Positions 36,497 to 48,384 of a stretch of DNA of 64,000 nucleotides are shown here, one piece after another. The first letter of the stretch is position 1; each line of letters begins with the position of its first letter. Below the pieces are notes generated by a model. It had not been told where the DNA came from and searched no databases. It worked only from the letters and a program-made list of their open reading frames with translations. A program made the position numbers and the translations under genes. The stretch comes from Kaistia terrae (GTDB taxonomy: Bacteria; Pseudomonadota; Alphaproteobacteria; Rhizobiales; Kaistiaceae): contig NZ_JAPKNH010000001.1 in NCBI RefSeq assembly GCF_026344005.1, positions 806,001-870,000 of the forward strand. The letters run 5' to 3'.

Positions 36497-36821
36497 TCCA
36501 GCATTCAGGCAAGGCGCTCCGTGCCGCTGGCATGGAGCGCCTTCGCCGCGCCTGTTGCCGCCATTCGTATTCGGGCCCTGTCGGACCTGCCGTTTACGCC
36601 GCCTGCTTTCCGGAGCGAGGCGGTTTTCAAAGCGGTTGCATGACAGCGTCTGTCAATCGACAGCTGCGGCACGGATATCGGGCACTCCGGTGCCCCGCCT
36701 TTGAAATTGCCGGATCCCGCCGGCCGCTGTGCCGAAGCATGTCCGCGCCGCTTATTCGATCTCGTCCTTGCCCGCGCCGGTGGGGCAGGCGATTCCCTTT
36801 CTCCATCGCAAGCGAAGACTG
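36497..36821. other. Structured 325-bp gap between the binding-protein and ATPase genes
   Basis: Besides the strong hairpin at 36511-36543 there is TGACAG-CGT-CTGTCA (36641-36655) and GGGCAC-TCCG-GTGCCC (36680-36695). No coding frame is convincing. The gap could hold a second promoter for the ATPase and permease genes. Confidence 0.55.
36511..36543 (+). other. Strong stem-loop after the binding-protein gene
   Basis: AAGGCGCTCC (36511-36520) pairs perfectly with GGAGCGCCTT (36534-36543), and inside it TGCC/GGCA add four more pairs around GCT. No T-tract follows. It lies 14 bp after the stop codon, as in binding-protein operons where a 3' hairpin protects the upstream message so that binding protein is made in excess. 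Confidence 0.7.
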
Positions 36822-38360
36822 ATGACCGATCCGAAACCCCTGCTGAAGATGACCGGCATCGCCAAGAGCTTTCCCGGCGTCAAGGCGCTCGACGGCGTCG
36901 ATCTTGAGGTCGCCTCCGCCGAAATCCACGCCCTGCTCGGTGAAAACGGCGCCGGCAAGTCGACATTGCTGAAGATCCTCGCCGGTGCGCAATCGCCGGA
37001 TCGCGGCACCATTTCCTTTGACGGGCAGGAAGTCACGCTCGGCACGCCGCAGGATTCCCAAAAGCTCGGCATCGTCACGATCTACCAGGAATTCACGCTC
37101 GCGCCCGACATGACGATCGCCGAGAACGTCTTCATCGGCCGCGAGCCCGGCCCGCGCTTCTTCATCAACTGGCCGAAGATGGAAGCCGAGACGCTGAAGC
37201 TGATCCGCCGCATCGGCCTTGAGCGCAGCCCGATGACGCTGGTGCGCGACTTGTCCGTCGCTGAGCAGCAGATGGTCGAGATTGCCCGCGCGCTCTCCAT
37301 GCAGTCGCGCATCATCATCATGGACGAGCCGACTTCGGCGCTGAGCTCGGCCGAGGTGGAAAAGCTGTTCCGCATCGTCCGCCAGCTGAAGTCGGAAGGC
37401 ATTTCCATCATCTTCGTCACCCATCGGCTGGAGGAGGTGATCGAGATCTGCGATCGCCTTACCGTGCTGCGCGATGGCCGCAATGTCGGCGCCGGCACGG
37501 TGGCCGAGACGACGATCGACGGCATCATCCGCCTGATGGTCGGCCGGGAGGTCAATGCGCTCTATGCCCACCGCGAGGCCGGCGAGGTGGGTCCCATCGC
37601 GCTTGCCGTCGAGGGGCTGACCCGGCTGCGCACCGCGCATGACCCGCATGCGACCGAACTGAAGGATGTGACGCTGCATGTGCGGCGTGGCGAGATCCTC
37701 GGCATTGCCGGGCTGGTCGGCGCCGGGCGAACCGAAATGGCGCGTGCGATCTTCGGCGCCGATCCGTTCGATTCCGGCCGGGTGCTGATCGATGGCGAGC
37801 CGGTCGACATCCGCTCGCCGCGCGACGCCATCCGGCGCGGCGTCGGCCTTGTGCCGGAAGATCGCAAGCAGCAGGCGCTGTTCCTGGCGCAGGCGATCCG
37901 CAGCAATCTCTCCATCGCGGCCCTCGACCGCCTCGGTCGCTTCGGTGTGTTCGTCGACGAGCGCAAGGAACGCGACATGGTCGAGGAATACCGCAAGCTT
38001 CTGAACATCCGCATGGCGAGCCCCGACCAGGCTGTCGGCAATCTCTCCGGCGGCAACCAGCAGAAGGTGGTTCTCGCCCGCTGGCTGGCGCTGCGGCCCA
38101 AGGTCTTGATCGTCGACGAGCCGACGCGCGGCATCGATATCGGCGCCAAGGTCGAGGTGCACAATCTGCTTTTCGAGATGGCGAAATCCGGCATCGCCGT
38201 GATCGCCATCTCCTCCGAACTTCCAGAGGTTCTCGCGGTCGCCGACCGGATCGTCACGATGCGCGAAGGGCGCGTCACCGGCGAGACGATGCGCGCCGAC
38301 GCGAACCAGGAAAAACTCATGACCATGATGACGCTCAGCGCCGCCAGCCGAGCTGCGTGA
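36822..38360 (+). CDS. Sugar ABC transporter ATP-binding protein, duplicated (CUT2/RbsA-like)
   Basis: The 512-residue protein has two ABC cassettes. The first has Walker A GENGAGKST, signature LSVAEQQMVEIARAL and Walker B IIIMDEPTSAL. The second has a degenerate nucleotide site (GLVGAGRTEMAR), signature LSGGNQQKVVLARWL and LIVDEPTRGID. This duplication is the hallmark of CUT2 importers. ATG 36822 precedes MTDPKPLLKMTGIAKSFPGVKAL; the upstream frame is not homologous. The gene is 325 bp from the binding-protein gene but 19 bp from the permease. Confidence 0.95.
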   Translation: MTDPKPLLKMTGIAKSFPGVKALDGVDLEVASAEIHALLGENGAGKSTLLKILAGAQSPDRGTISFDGQEVTLGTPQDSQKLGIVTIYQEFTLAPDMTIAENVFIGREPGPRFFINWPKMEAETLKLIRRIGLERSPMTLVRDLSVAEQQMVEIARALSMQSRIIIMDEPTSALSSAEVEKLFRIVRQLKSEGISIIFVTHRLEEVIEICDRLTVLRDGRNVGAGTVAETTIDGIIRLMVGREVNALYAHREAGEVGPIALAVEGLTRLRTAHDPHATELKDVTLHVRRGEILGIAGLVGAGRTEMARAIFGADPFDSGRVLIDGEPVDIRSPRDAIRRGVGLVPEDRKQQALFLAQAIRSNLSIAALDRLGRFGVFVDERKERDMVEEYRKLLNIRMASPDQAVGNLSGGNQQKVVLARWLALRPKVLIVDEPTRGIDIGAKVEVHNLLFEMAKSGIAVIAISSELPEVLAVADRIVTMREGRVTGETMRADANQEKLMTMMTLSAASRAA

Positions 38361-38379
38361 CAAGACAAGGGATACGGTA

Positions 38380-39399
38380 ATGACGGACGCACAACGAGTA
38401 ACGGCGGAAAGCGCGCGTTTCGACTGGTTCGGAATGCTGGCGCGGTTCGCGCCGCTGATCTTCCTGGTCGCGCTGATGATCATCTTTGCGGTGCTGGAAC
38501 CGCGCTTCATGTCGTCGATCAATCTGTTCAACGTCATGCGGCAGGTGTCGATCACCGGCTTGCTCGCCATCGGCATGACCTTCGTCATCCTGACGGCCGG
38601 CATCGATCTTTCGATCGGCTCGCTGCTGGCCTTTGCCGGCCTGGTCGCCGCCGCCGTCGCCAAAGGCGGCATGCAGGATCGCTTCACCGTGGGCGAGGGC
38701 GTTATCGGCTGGGGCTGGGAGCTCGCGGCGCTGGCGGCGATCGCCGTCGGCATCTGCGGCGGCCTGTTGCAGGGCCTGGCCATCACCAAGCTGAAGGTTC
38801 CGCCCTTCGTGGTGACGCTGGGCGGCATGTCGGTGTTTCGCGGCGCGGCTTTGCTGTTCGCGGCCGGCGGCCCGATCTCCGGCTTCCAGCCCGATTTCAC
38901 CTGGTGGGGCCAGGGCAAGATCGGCCCCGTCCCGGTTCCGGTCATCATCTTCCTGGTCGCGGCGCTGCTCGCCCATATCGCGCTGCGCTACATGCGCTAT
39001 GGCAGGCAGGTCTACGCCGTTGGCGGCAATCCGGAGGCGGCGCGACTATCCGGGCTGAACGTCAACTGGGTGATCTGCAGCGTCTACGTCATCATGGGCT
39101 TTTTCGCAGGCCTCGGCGCCTTCGTCCTGTCGGCGCGGTTGAACTCGGCTGAAGCGGTCGCCGGCACGGGCTATGAGCTGACCGTCATCGCCTCGGTCGT
39201 CATCGGCGGCACGTCGCTGTTCGGCGGCGCCGGCACGATCTTCGGCACGGTGATCGGTTCGATCCTGATCGGCGTCCTGCTCAACGGCCTCGTGCTGATG
39301 AACGTCTCGTCCTACATCCAGCAGATCATCATCGGCGTGATCATCGTGCTGGCGGTCGCCTTCGACACGTTTGCAAAGTCGCGTCGCCGCAAGGCGTAG
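38380..39399 (+). CDS. Sugar ABC transporter permease (CUT2/RbsC-like)
   Basis: The 339-residue inner-membrane protein has eight to ten hydrophobic segments and RbsC-type motifs: TFVILTAGIDLSIGSLLAFAG, VPPFVVTLGGMSVFRG, QVYAVGGNPEAARLSGLNV and VIGGTSLFGGAGTIFGTVIGSIL. It completes the importer whose sugar is not identified. It starts 19 bp after the ATPase gene and is followed by a terminator. Confidence 0.95.
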   Translation: MTDAQRVTAESARFDWFGMLARFAPLIFLVALMIIFAVLEPRFMSSINLFNVMRQVSITGLLAIGMTFVILTAGIDLSIGSLLAFAGLVAAAVAKGGMQDRFTVGEGVIGWGWELAALAAIAVGICGGLLQGLAITKLKVPPFVVTLGGMSVFRGAALLFAAGGPISGFQPDFTWWGQGKIGPVPVPVIIFLVAALLAHIALRYMRYGRQVYAVGGNPEAARLSGLNVNWVICSVYVIMGFFAGLGAFVLSARLNSAEAVAGTGYELTVIASVVIGGTSLFGGAGTIFGTVIGSILIGVLLNGLVLMNVSSYIQQIIIGVIIVLAVAFDTFAKSRRRKA

Positions 39400-39431
39400 G
39401 CAGAGTCCGGGCGGTTCAAATCCTTCAACAA

Positions 39432-39458
39432 AAATGGCCGCGCACTGCGCGGCCATTT
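39432..39458 (+). terminator. Hairpin terminator after the sugar ABC operon
   Basis: AAATGGCCGCGC (39432-39443) and GCGCGGCCATTT (39447-39458) form a perfect 12-bp stem with the loop ACT. The 3' side of the stem ends in TTT and is followed by GCATTTCCC. It lies 32 bp after the permease stop. Confidence 0.7.
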
Positions 39459-39588
39459 GCATTTCCCGGGCGCGCATTTCCAGTCTGCTGCCGTAGGGGC
39501 GATCACGAGATATCGAACACGATCGCCTCACAACTCGTGATAGCATCCCGCCGCCATATGGCTCTCAGCCGGTCCAGAGGAGGAAGCA

Positions 39589-40428
39589 ATGCTCATGCAT
39601 GCACTCACGCCGCCATGGGGTTTGTGGCGCCATCGGGGGATGGCGCTGGCCGCAGGCTTCGCAACAATGTTGGCATTTGGCGCCCCGGCAGAGGCCCAGG
39701 ACGCCGCGGCGAATGCCGAACAGAACCGTCAGCAGGCGATCGAAATCGTCAAGCGCATGGCGACCTATGTCAGCAGCGAGAAAGACCTCACGCTCTCCTA
39801 TGACAGCGAACTGGAAGTCGTCACGCCGCAGATGGAGAAGCTTCAGTTCAACAGCTCCGGCAAGGCGTCGCTCAGCCGTCCCGACAAGTTCCGTGTCAGC
39901 CGCACCGGCGGCTATGCCAATGTCGAGTTGGTCTATGACGGCAAGAGCGTGACCGTGTTCGACAAGGATTCCGATACGTATGCCGTCGAGCCGGCGACCG
40001 GATCGATCGACAACGTCGTCGAACGGCTGCGGAGCGAATGGATGCAGGACCTGCCGGCGGCCGACCTCCTGACCACGGATTCGTTCGAAGCGCTGATGGC
40101 CGATGTGATCGAGGCGAAATATATCGGTCCCGCCGTCGTCGGCGGCGTCGACTGCGAGCACGTCGCCTTCCGCAATCACGATACGGACTGGCAGCTCTGG
40201 GTCGAGAGCGGCGAGCGGCCGATCCCCTGCAAGTTGGTGATCACCAGCAAGACGGTCGGCGGAGCGCCGCAATATTCGGTCCAGTTGACCGACTGGCAGA
40301 GCGGCGAATCCTTCCCGGCCGCCGCCTTCACCTTCGCGCCGCCATCCGGCGCCAAGCAGGTCGAGCTCAAGGCGCTGGCCCATGTCGATGAACTACCCTC
40401 GGGTGCCACGGTGGGAGAACCGAAATGA
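39589..40428 (+). CDS. DUF2092 secreted protein
   Basis: The 279-residue protein has a signal peptide (ALAAGFATMLAFGAPAEA) and the DUF2092 body: AIEIVKRMATYVSSEKDLTLSYDSELEVV, then GKASLSRPDKFRVSRTGGYANVELVYDGKSVTVFD, then CEHVAFRNHDTDWQLWVE. This is a LolA-like lipid-binding beta fold by analogy; function is unknown. GAGGAGGAAG precedes ATG 39589. It overlaps the next small gene by four bases. Confidence 0.88.
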   Translation: MLMHALTPPWGLWRHRGMALAAGFATMLAFGAPAEAQDAAANAEQNRQQAIEIVKRMATYVSSEKDLTLSYDSELEVVTPQMEKLQFNSSGKASLSRPDKFRVSRTGGYANVELVYDGKSVTVFDKDSDTYAVEPATGSIDNVVERLRSEWMQDLPAADLLTTDSFEALMADVIEAKYIGPAVVGGVDCEHVAFRNHDTDWQLWVESGERPIPCKLVITSKTVGGAPQYSVQLTDWQSGESFPAAAFTFAPPSGAKQVELKALAHVDELPSGATVGEPK

Positions 40429-40730
40429 CCCGTATCCTCAGTTTGCGCCGGCTCGGGCTGGCGCTGGCGATCATCGCTGGCCTGTTCGCAGGCGAGGGCA
40501 CGTCGTGGACGTCGCCGATTACCGCGATCAGCCAGGCCGAGGCTCGCATCGGCCGGCCGCTGACGCCGCTCAGCTATGCGGGTGTTGCGCGTCGTACGAC
40601 GCGAAGGGCCGTGGTTGGTGGCGCGGTGGTGGGCGGGGCCTATGTCGCCGGCGCCTATGTGGCGGCGCCCCGCGTTGGCTGCTACCAGGTCGTCGACGCC
40701 TATGGCCGCATGATCTGGCGCTGCCCGTAA
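40425..40730 (+). CDS. Small secreted or membrane-anchored hypothetical protein
   Basis: The 101-residue protein has an N-terminal hydrophobic segment (LGLALAIIAGLFAG), an Arg-rich stretch (VARRTTRRA), a glycine-rich hydrophobic run (VVGGAVVGGAYVAGAYVAA), and two Cys in the C-terminus (GCYQVVDAYGRMIWRC). The gene start overlaps the DUF2092 stop (ATGA), so the pair is co-translated and probably works together. No function is known. Confidence 0.78.
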   Translation: MTRILSLRRLGLALAIIAGLFAGEGTSWTSPITAISQAEARIGRPLTPLSYAGVARRTTRRAVVGGAVVGGAYVAGAYVAAPRVGCYQVVDAYGRMIWRCP

Positions 40731-40847
40731 GGGGCGGCTTTGAATGTGGCCCGACGTGCTTCGAGACGGCCCTGCGGGCCTCCTCAGCATGACTGGACGA
40801 GGGCCTTCTGGCTCAGCCGATAGCATTCCGCATTTCAGTCCGAACAG

Positions 40848-40967
40848 ACCCTCACCCCGACCTCTCCCGCGCACGGGAGAGGGGGTTCGCCTGCGCTTGT
40901 TGGAACACTCGCTGGAGGTCGTCGGCCGAAACCCTCGCCCGCTTGCGGGAGAGGGCAGGGTGAGGGG
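40848..40967. repeat. Large imperfect palindromic repeat upstream of the uvrA 3' end
   Basis: ACCCTCACCCCGACCTCTCCCGC (40848-40870, shown as its start ACCCTCACCCCGACC) pairs with GCGGGAGAGG...GGTGAGGG (40945-40967) with two mismatches. An inner CTCCCGCGCACGGGAG hairpin lies on the left side. The same CCTCTCCC/GGGAGAGG and CCCTCAC motifs occur at 57846-57971. A second GC-rich hairpin precedes it at about 40760-40785 (GGCCCTGCGGGCC). Confidence 0.65.
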
Positions 40968-40983
40968 ATTGATGAATCAATGC

Positions 40984-43911
<2,928 letters not shown>

Positions 43912-44063
43912 GTGTCGTCTGTCCAAATGGAAGGGGCCGGCGTCGAGACACCAAGGCCCAAATTTAGGCTGTCGGCCCTTCCATACAAGGAGAAGGTCCG
44001 GATTGTCGCGGCATTCGGTTGATTCACCTGACGGGATCTTGCCAGTTTGAATGCGATTGTCTA

Positions 44064-44078
44064 GAACAAAAAGAGAAC
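44064..44078. promoter_or_regulatory. LexA/SOS box between uvrA and ssb
   Basis: GAACAAAAAGAGAAC is a perfect GAAC-N7-GAAC direct repeat, the LexA-binding consensus in alphaproteobacteria. It lies between the divergent starts of uvrA (43911) and ssb (44196), two classical SOS genes, so DNA-damage control of both is likely. Confidence 0.85.
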
Positions 44079-44195
44079 ATCTGGATTTCAGTGGCCCAAG
44101 ACCCGATTGTCTGGTGGACAAGGCCTGATTGTCGCGGGCGGGTCGTGTCATTTCGGGATAGTTTGGAGCCAGCAAAGAGGCAGAAGGAACAGACC

Positions 44196-44705
44196 ATGGC
44201 CGGAAGTGTCAACAAGGTCATTCTCGTCGGCAATCTCGGGCGTGACCCGGAAGTGCGGCGGATGAATTCGGGCGAGTCGGTCGTCAATCTGAACATCGCG
44301 ACCTCGGAAAGCTGGCGCGACAAGCAGAGCGGCGAGCGCAAGGAAAAGACCGAGTGGCATCGCGTGGTGATCTTCAACGAGAACCTCGCCAAGATCGCCG
44401 AGCAGTATCTGAAGAAGGGCTCGAAGGTCTACATCGAGGGCCAGCTGCAGACCCGCAAGTGGCAGGACCCGTCCGGCGCCGAGAAGTTCACCACCGAGAT
44501 CGTGCTGCAGCGTTTCCGCGGTGAGCTGACGCTGCTCGACGGTCGTGCCGGTGGCGGCGAGCAGTCGGAGTATCAGGGCGGCGGCGGCAGCGACTTCGGT
44601 CGGTCCAGCCCGCTCGAGGCCCCGCGCGGCGGCGGCCAGGCGGCCCGTCCCCCGGCGGCTTCCTCGTCCTACGCGGCCGACCTCGACGACGACATCCCGT
44701 TCTAG
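44196..44705 (+). CDS. ssb: single-stranded DNA-binding protein
   Basis: SSB protects single-stranded DNA in replication and repair. The 169-residue protein has the OB fold ([40 protein letters not shown]), a glycine-rich linker and the acidic tip DLDDDIPF that docks repair proteins. GAAGGAAC precedes ATG 44196; an upstream in-frame TTG is not used. It is under the SOS box at 44064 and is followed by a strong terminator. Confidence 0.97.
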   Translation: MAGSVNKVILVGNLGRDPEVRRMNSGESVVNLNIATSESWRDKQSGERKEKTEWHRVVIFNENLAKIAEQYLKKGSKVYIEGQLQTRKWQDPSGAEKFTTEIVLQRFRGELTLLDGRAGGGEQSEYQGGGGSDFGRSSPLEAPRGGGQAARPPAASSSYAADLDDDIPF

Positions 44706-44732
44706 GATTGGTCCGTTCTGGACCCGAAAGAA

Positions 44733-44768
44733 AAAAAGCCTGGGAAGCGGTCGCTTCCCGGGCTTTTT
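44733..44768 (+). terminator. Rho-independent terminator of ssb
   Basis: AAAAAGCC-T-GGGAAGCG (44733-44749) pairs with CGCTTCCC-G-GGCTTTTT (44752-44768), giving a long GC-rich stem flanked by A and T runs, 27 bp after the ssb stop. The A/T symmetry allows termination from both sides. Confidence 0.88.
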
Positions 44769-44818
44769 CTTGCGGGCCATTCGGCGACAGCCGTCCTTTT
44801 GGTCCGATCGATCTCCGG

Positions 44819-44860
44819 CATCCTCCTTCGAGGCCCGGCTTCGCCGGGCGCCTCAGGATG
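44819..44860. repeat. REP-like palindrome
   Basis: CATCCTCCTTCGAGGCCCGG and CCGGGCGCCTCAGGATG form an imperfect hairpin with the loop CTTCG. This GC-rich palindrome type is common between genes in rhizobia and sits between ssb and the alcohol dehydrogenase gene. Confidence 0.55.
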
Positions 44861-44896
44861 ATGAGTGAGTTTAGGGCGTGAAGGCCCGGACGAGGC

Positions 44897-46024
44897 TCAG
44901 ACCATCACACCGTCGAGGATGGCGCGGAACTCTTCCGCCGTCGCGGCGCGCGGGTTGGTGGCGTAGGAGTGATCGGCCAATGCCCGCTCGACCACCCAGG
45001 GCAGTACGTCGTCGGTGACGCCCAAGGTTCGCAGGCCGACCGGGATGCCAAGCCGGCGGTTCAGCGCGTCGAGTTCGTCGGCGAGATCGGCGGAGGCGGG
45101 CAGGCCCATCGCGGCGGTGAGGCGGTCGACCTTGGCCGGCACGGTTTCGCGGTTGAAGCGCACGATCGCCGGCATCAGGATGGCGTTCAGCGTGCCGTGA
45201 TGCAGGCTCGGGCTCTTCAGGCCGCCGAGGGCATGGCTCAGCGCATGCACGGCGCCAAGGCCCTTCTGGAAGGCGAGACCGCCTTGCAGCGCGCCCATCA
45301 TCATCTCGCTGCGGGCTTCCAGATCGCTGCCATTGGTGACCGCGCGCTCGATATGGTCCCAGATCCGGCGCGCGCCATCGAGGCCGATCGCGTCGGCAAC
45401 GGGGTTTTCGCGGGGCGACAGGAAGGTTTCGATGCAATGGGAGAGCGCGTCGAGACCGGTCGCCGCGGTCAGGCCCTTGGGCAGGCCGAGCGTCAGTTCG
45501 GGATCGCAGATGGCGCGCTTGGGGATCAGATGCGGGCTGATGAAACCGAGCTTGCGGCCGTCATTCAGCGTCAGCAGCGCGGCGCGACCGACTTCGGCGC
45601 CGGTGCCCGCCGTGGTCGGGATAGCGATGATCGGCGCCACCTTTGCGCTGATGCGGGCGATACCGCCGAGGATCGCCGCATAGGGCTCGAGCGGGCCTTC
45701 ATGCGTCGCGAGCAGGGCTACGCCCTTGGCGAGATCGATCGGCGAGCCGCCGCCGACCGCGATGACGCCGTCGCAGTCGCCGGCCCGATAGGCTTCCAGC
45801 GCTGCCAGCACGGCGGCTTCGGTCGGGTTGGGCGGCACGTCGAGGAAGATCGTTGCGTCGGCGGAAAGGAGATCGGTGACGCGGGAAAGCAGGCCAGAGG
45901 CCTGCAAGCCGCGGTCGCTGACGATCAAGGGGCGCTTCACGCCGAGGGCCGCCAGCGCTTCTGGCAGGACCGACACGACGCCGGCTCCGAATTCGATCTG
46001 CGTCAGGTAGTTTATCGTGCTCAT
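44897..46024 (-). CDS. Iron-type alcohol dehydrogenase family protein
   Basis: The ~375-residue protein has the group III dehydrogenase layout: NAD-binding [20 protein letters not shown], then [18 protein letters not shown], then the metal region [15 protein letters not shown] and [13 protein letters not shown], in which the conserved His residues bind iron or zinc. Members include alcohol and lactaldehyde dehydrogenases and maleylacetate reductases; the substrate is not predictable. ATG 46024 follows GAGAGA; a TTG lies one codon upstream. Confidence 0.88.
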   Translation of the reverse strand: MSTINYLTQIEFGAGVVSVLPEALAALGVKRPLIVSDRGLQASGLLSRVTDLLSADATIFLDVPPNPTEAAVLAALEAYRAGDCDGVIAVGGGSPIDLAKGVALLATHEGPLEPYAAILGGIARISAKVAPIIAIPTTAGTGAEVGRAALLTLNDGRKLGFISPHLIPKRAICDPELTLGLPKGLTAATGLDALSHCIETFLSPRENPVADAIGLDGARRIWDHIERAVTNGSDLEARSEMMMGALQGGLAFQKGLGAVHALSHALGGLKSPSLHHGTLNAILMPAIVRFNRETVPAKVDRLTAAMGLPASADLADELDALNRRLGIPVGLRTLGVTDDVLPWVVERALADHSYATNPRAATAEEFRAILDGVMV

Positions 46025-46161
46025 CAATCTCTCTTCCCGCTAAGCTCCCGGGCCGGGGCCCGGCGGGAGATTGCCAGCTAAGGCGCGGAAGGGACAGGCT
46101 GTTTTTGCGTGTCTTTGCGGTGTTGAAAATGTTCGGCCGGCGATAAAAGGGAATACGAGCG

Positions 46162-46659
46162 ATGCCAATTCTGCCGGATGTGCTGGCGCCGGGTTTGAAC
46201 ATCGTCTTCTGCGGCACGGGGGCGGGCGCATGGTCGGCGCGGATCGGCGCCTATTATGGCAATCCCGGCAACAAGTTCTGGCCGACGCTGCACGCCATCG
46301 GCCTGACGCCGCGCCGCATTGCGCCGGCTGATTTTCTTGATGTGCTGACCTTCGGCATAGGCCTGACGGACGTCGCCAAGGAGCATGTCGGGCAGGATAC
46401 GGCGATTGACCTGGAGCTTGTCGACGCGAGCGCCCTGCGCGAGAAGATCGGACGCTACAGGCCCCGCCACTTTGCGTTCACCAGCAAGCGGGCGGCTAGC
46501 CTCTATCTCGGACTGGCCACAGGCGCGATCCCTTATGGCATACAGGAAGAGTCCATCGGCGCGACACGCGTCCATGTTCTGACTTCGCCCTCCGGCCAGG
46601 CAGGGCCGCACTGGACGATCGAGCCGTGGCGGGAACTGGCAAGCATGGCTACCGGCTAG
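46162..46659 (+). CDS. Mug-like (UDG family 2) mismatch glycosylase homologue with altered active-site motif
   Basis: The 165-residue protein aligns with Mug. The first motif, GINPG in characterised enzymes with Asn as the catalytic residue, reads GTGAG in VFCGTGAGAWSARIGAYYG. This is followed by the well-kept NPGNKFWPTLHAIGLTP and FGIGLTDVAKE. The second motif reads LTSPSGQAGPHW. The fold is clear, but uracil or mismatch excision by the usual mechanism is doubtful. It starts at ATG 46162 and is divergent from the alcohol dehydrogenase gene. Confidence 0.82.
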   Translation: MPILPDVLAPGLNIVFCGTGAGAWSARIGAYYGNPGNKFWPTLHAIGLTPRRIAPADFLDVLTFGIGLTDVAKEHVGQDTAIDLELVDASALREKIGRYRPRHFAFTSKRAASLYLGLATGAIPYGIQEESIGATRVHVLTSPSGQAGPHWTIEPWRELASMATG

Positions 46660-46748
46660 GCTGGACAAGCCGGACGTTTCGCCTCTCAATGCCGGACACA
46701 TTCGTGCCCGATGGCGATAGGCCGACCGTGGCCGCACAGGAAATCCGC

Positions 46749-47501
46749 ATGGCTCAGATCGCCTCTCTCTATCGCTATCCGGTGAAAGGCTTCTCGCCGG
46801 AAAAGCTCGACACGGCGGCGCTGAGGGCAGGGTACCGGTTTGATAGCGACCGGATCTATGCGGTGGAGAACGGTCCGTCCGGTTTCGATCCGGCCGCGCC
46901 CGCGTATAAGCCGAAGGTCAGGTTCCTGTGCCTGATGAAGAATGCACGGCTGGCGCAATTGCAAACCCGCTTTGACGACGCGACGCATGTCTGGTCGATC
47001 AAAGGTCATGGCGAGCCGTTTGCCGCCGATCTCTCCACGATCGAAGGACGCGAGGCGACGGAAGCGTTCCTCGCCGAATTCATGGGCGAGGAGCGGCGCG
47101 GCCCGCTTAAGGTGCTTTCGGCGCCGGGCCATGCCTTCACCGATGTCGGCAAGCCCTACATTTCGTTTATCAATCTCGCCTCGGTGGCGGCGGTTGCCAA
47201 TTGGGTCGGCCAGCCAGTCGATCCGCTGCGCTTCCGGGCCAACATCTATCTGGACGGCATGGAGCCGTGGCAGGAGCTGGAACTCGTCGGCCGGGAGGCA
47301 ACGATCGGCGAAGCAAGGGTGCGGTTCGCCAAGCGGACCCAGCGCTGCGCCGCGACGAATGTGAGCCCCGATACGGCCGAGCGCGACCTCGACATACCCG
47401 GAACGCTGCTGCGCAAGCTCGACCACACGGATTGCGGAATCTACGCCGATGTGATCGAAGGCGGGCGCATCGGTGCGGGGGCTGCCATGCGGCTGGACTA
47501 G
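46749..47501 (+). CDS. MOSC-domain protein, mARC/YcbX-like
   Basis: The 250-residue protein has an N-terminal MOSC_N beta-barrel (IASLYRYPVKGFSPEKLD) and a MOSC domain with RFRANIYLDG (161-170) and the conserved Cys at about residue 200 in QRCAATNVSPDTAERD. This Cys is the expected molybdenum ligand of this enzyme group, which reduces N-hydroxylated compounds. AGGAAA precedes ATG 46749. An earlier in-frame start overlaps the Mug-like gene and is not homologous. Confidence 0.87.
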   Translation: MAQIASLYRYPVKGFSPEKLDTAALRAGYRFDSDRIYAVENGPSGFDPAAPAYKPKVRFLCLMKNARLAQLQTRFDDATHVWSIKGHGEPFAADLSTIEGREATEAFLAEFMGEERRGPLKVLSAPGHAFTDVGKPYISFINLASVAAVANWVGQPVDPLRFRANIYLDGMEPWQELELVGREATIGEARVRFAKRTQRCAATNVSPDTAERDLDIPGTLLRKLDHTDCGIYADVIEGGRIGAGAAMRLD

Positions 47502-47535
47502 ATGGCCCCGGCCGTTTGTCGGACTCGGAGATACC

Positions 47536-48309
47536 ATGCGCGTTGTCGTGATCAATCTGGACCGATCGCCGGATCGGCTTGCGATGTTTCGCGAGCAGGC
47601 GGAGAAGCTCGATATCGCTTTCGAGCGGTTGGCCGCGATCGATGCCGCGACGATACGCGAGCAACGCGGACGGATGACGGTCGGCGAAATAGCGTGTTTT
47701 GAGAGCCACCGCCTAGCCTGGACGCGGCTGGTTGAGAGTGGCGAGCCTTGGCTTGCTGTGTTCGAGGATGATGTCATTCTGGCACCGCCGATCGCGCCGC
47801 TGCTCCGCTCGCACGACTGGATTCCAACGGGTGTCGATCTGGTCAAGGCCGAGACCTTCGAGGCGAGCACCAAGGTCTCGCCGACAGGAATTCCGGTCGA
47901 AGGAACGGTGTTGCACAGACTGCTGACAACACACTGCGGAACGGCCGGCTACATGGTTTCGCGCAAGGCGGCAGCGGATCTCCTGATGCGGACCGAACAG
48001 TATATGCGGCCTGTCGACATCGCCATGTTCGATCCCGAGCAGGATTCCTGTCGACATCTTAACATCGTGCAGATGATCCCTGCACTATGCATTCAGGAGC
48101 GCTTCCTGGCCGACCGGAAGCAAAGCCTGCCGCAGCATGCCGATCTGATCGCTCGATCCGAGGTGTTTGATCCGCCTCCGCGACTTCACGGCGCAGCGAA
48201 GTACGGGCGCGAGGCCAAGCGCATTCTGGGTCAGATTGGCCGCCCCCGTAGCCTACTCCGCTCCCTGACGCCTTCTCGTCGACTGGTTGTTCCTTTCCTG
48301 GAATCCTAA
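47536..48309 (+). CDS. Glycosyltransferase family 25 protein
   Basis: The 257-residue protein begins MRVVVINLDRSPDRLAMFREQAEKL, the GT25 N-terminus. It contains GEIACFESHRLAWTRLVES and the metal/nucleotide motif LAVFEDDVI. GT25 enzymes add galactose or similar sugars to lipopolysaccharide or proteins. No other polysaccharide gene adjoins it. ATG 47536 is chosen; the frame is open for 21 codons upstream into the MOSC gene end. Confidence 0.88.
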   Translation: MRVVVINLDRSPDRLAMFREQAEKLDIAFERLAAIDAATIREQRGRMTVGEIACFESHRLAWTRLVESGEPWLAVFEDDVILAPPIAPLLRSHDWIPTGVDLVKAETFEASTKVSPTGIPVEGTVLHRLLTTHCGTAGYMVSRKAAADLLMRTEQYMRPVDIAMFDPEQDSCRHLNIVQMIPALCIQERFLADRKQSLPQHADLIARSEVFDPPPRLHGAAKYGREAKRILGQIGRPRSLLRSLTPSRRLVVPFLES

Positions 48310-48384
48310 AAGCGCTCTTTCAGCGTTTCCAGAGCCGGAGCGGGTGGTAAACAGAGCCGGAGGCAGGCCGAGCGCTGCGCTTGC

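Noticed and set aside
36627-38948. 773-codon minus-strand open frame across the sugar ABC genes
   Set aside because: No recognisable domain, and it covers the antisense of three strongly supported transporter genes.
40750-40983. CRISPR-like array because of repeated GGGAGAGG segments
   Set aside because: The repeats are inverted arms of one palindrome, not regularly spaced direct repeats with unique spacers.
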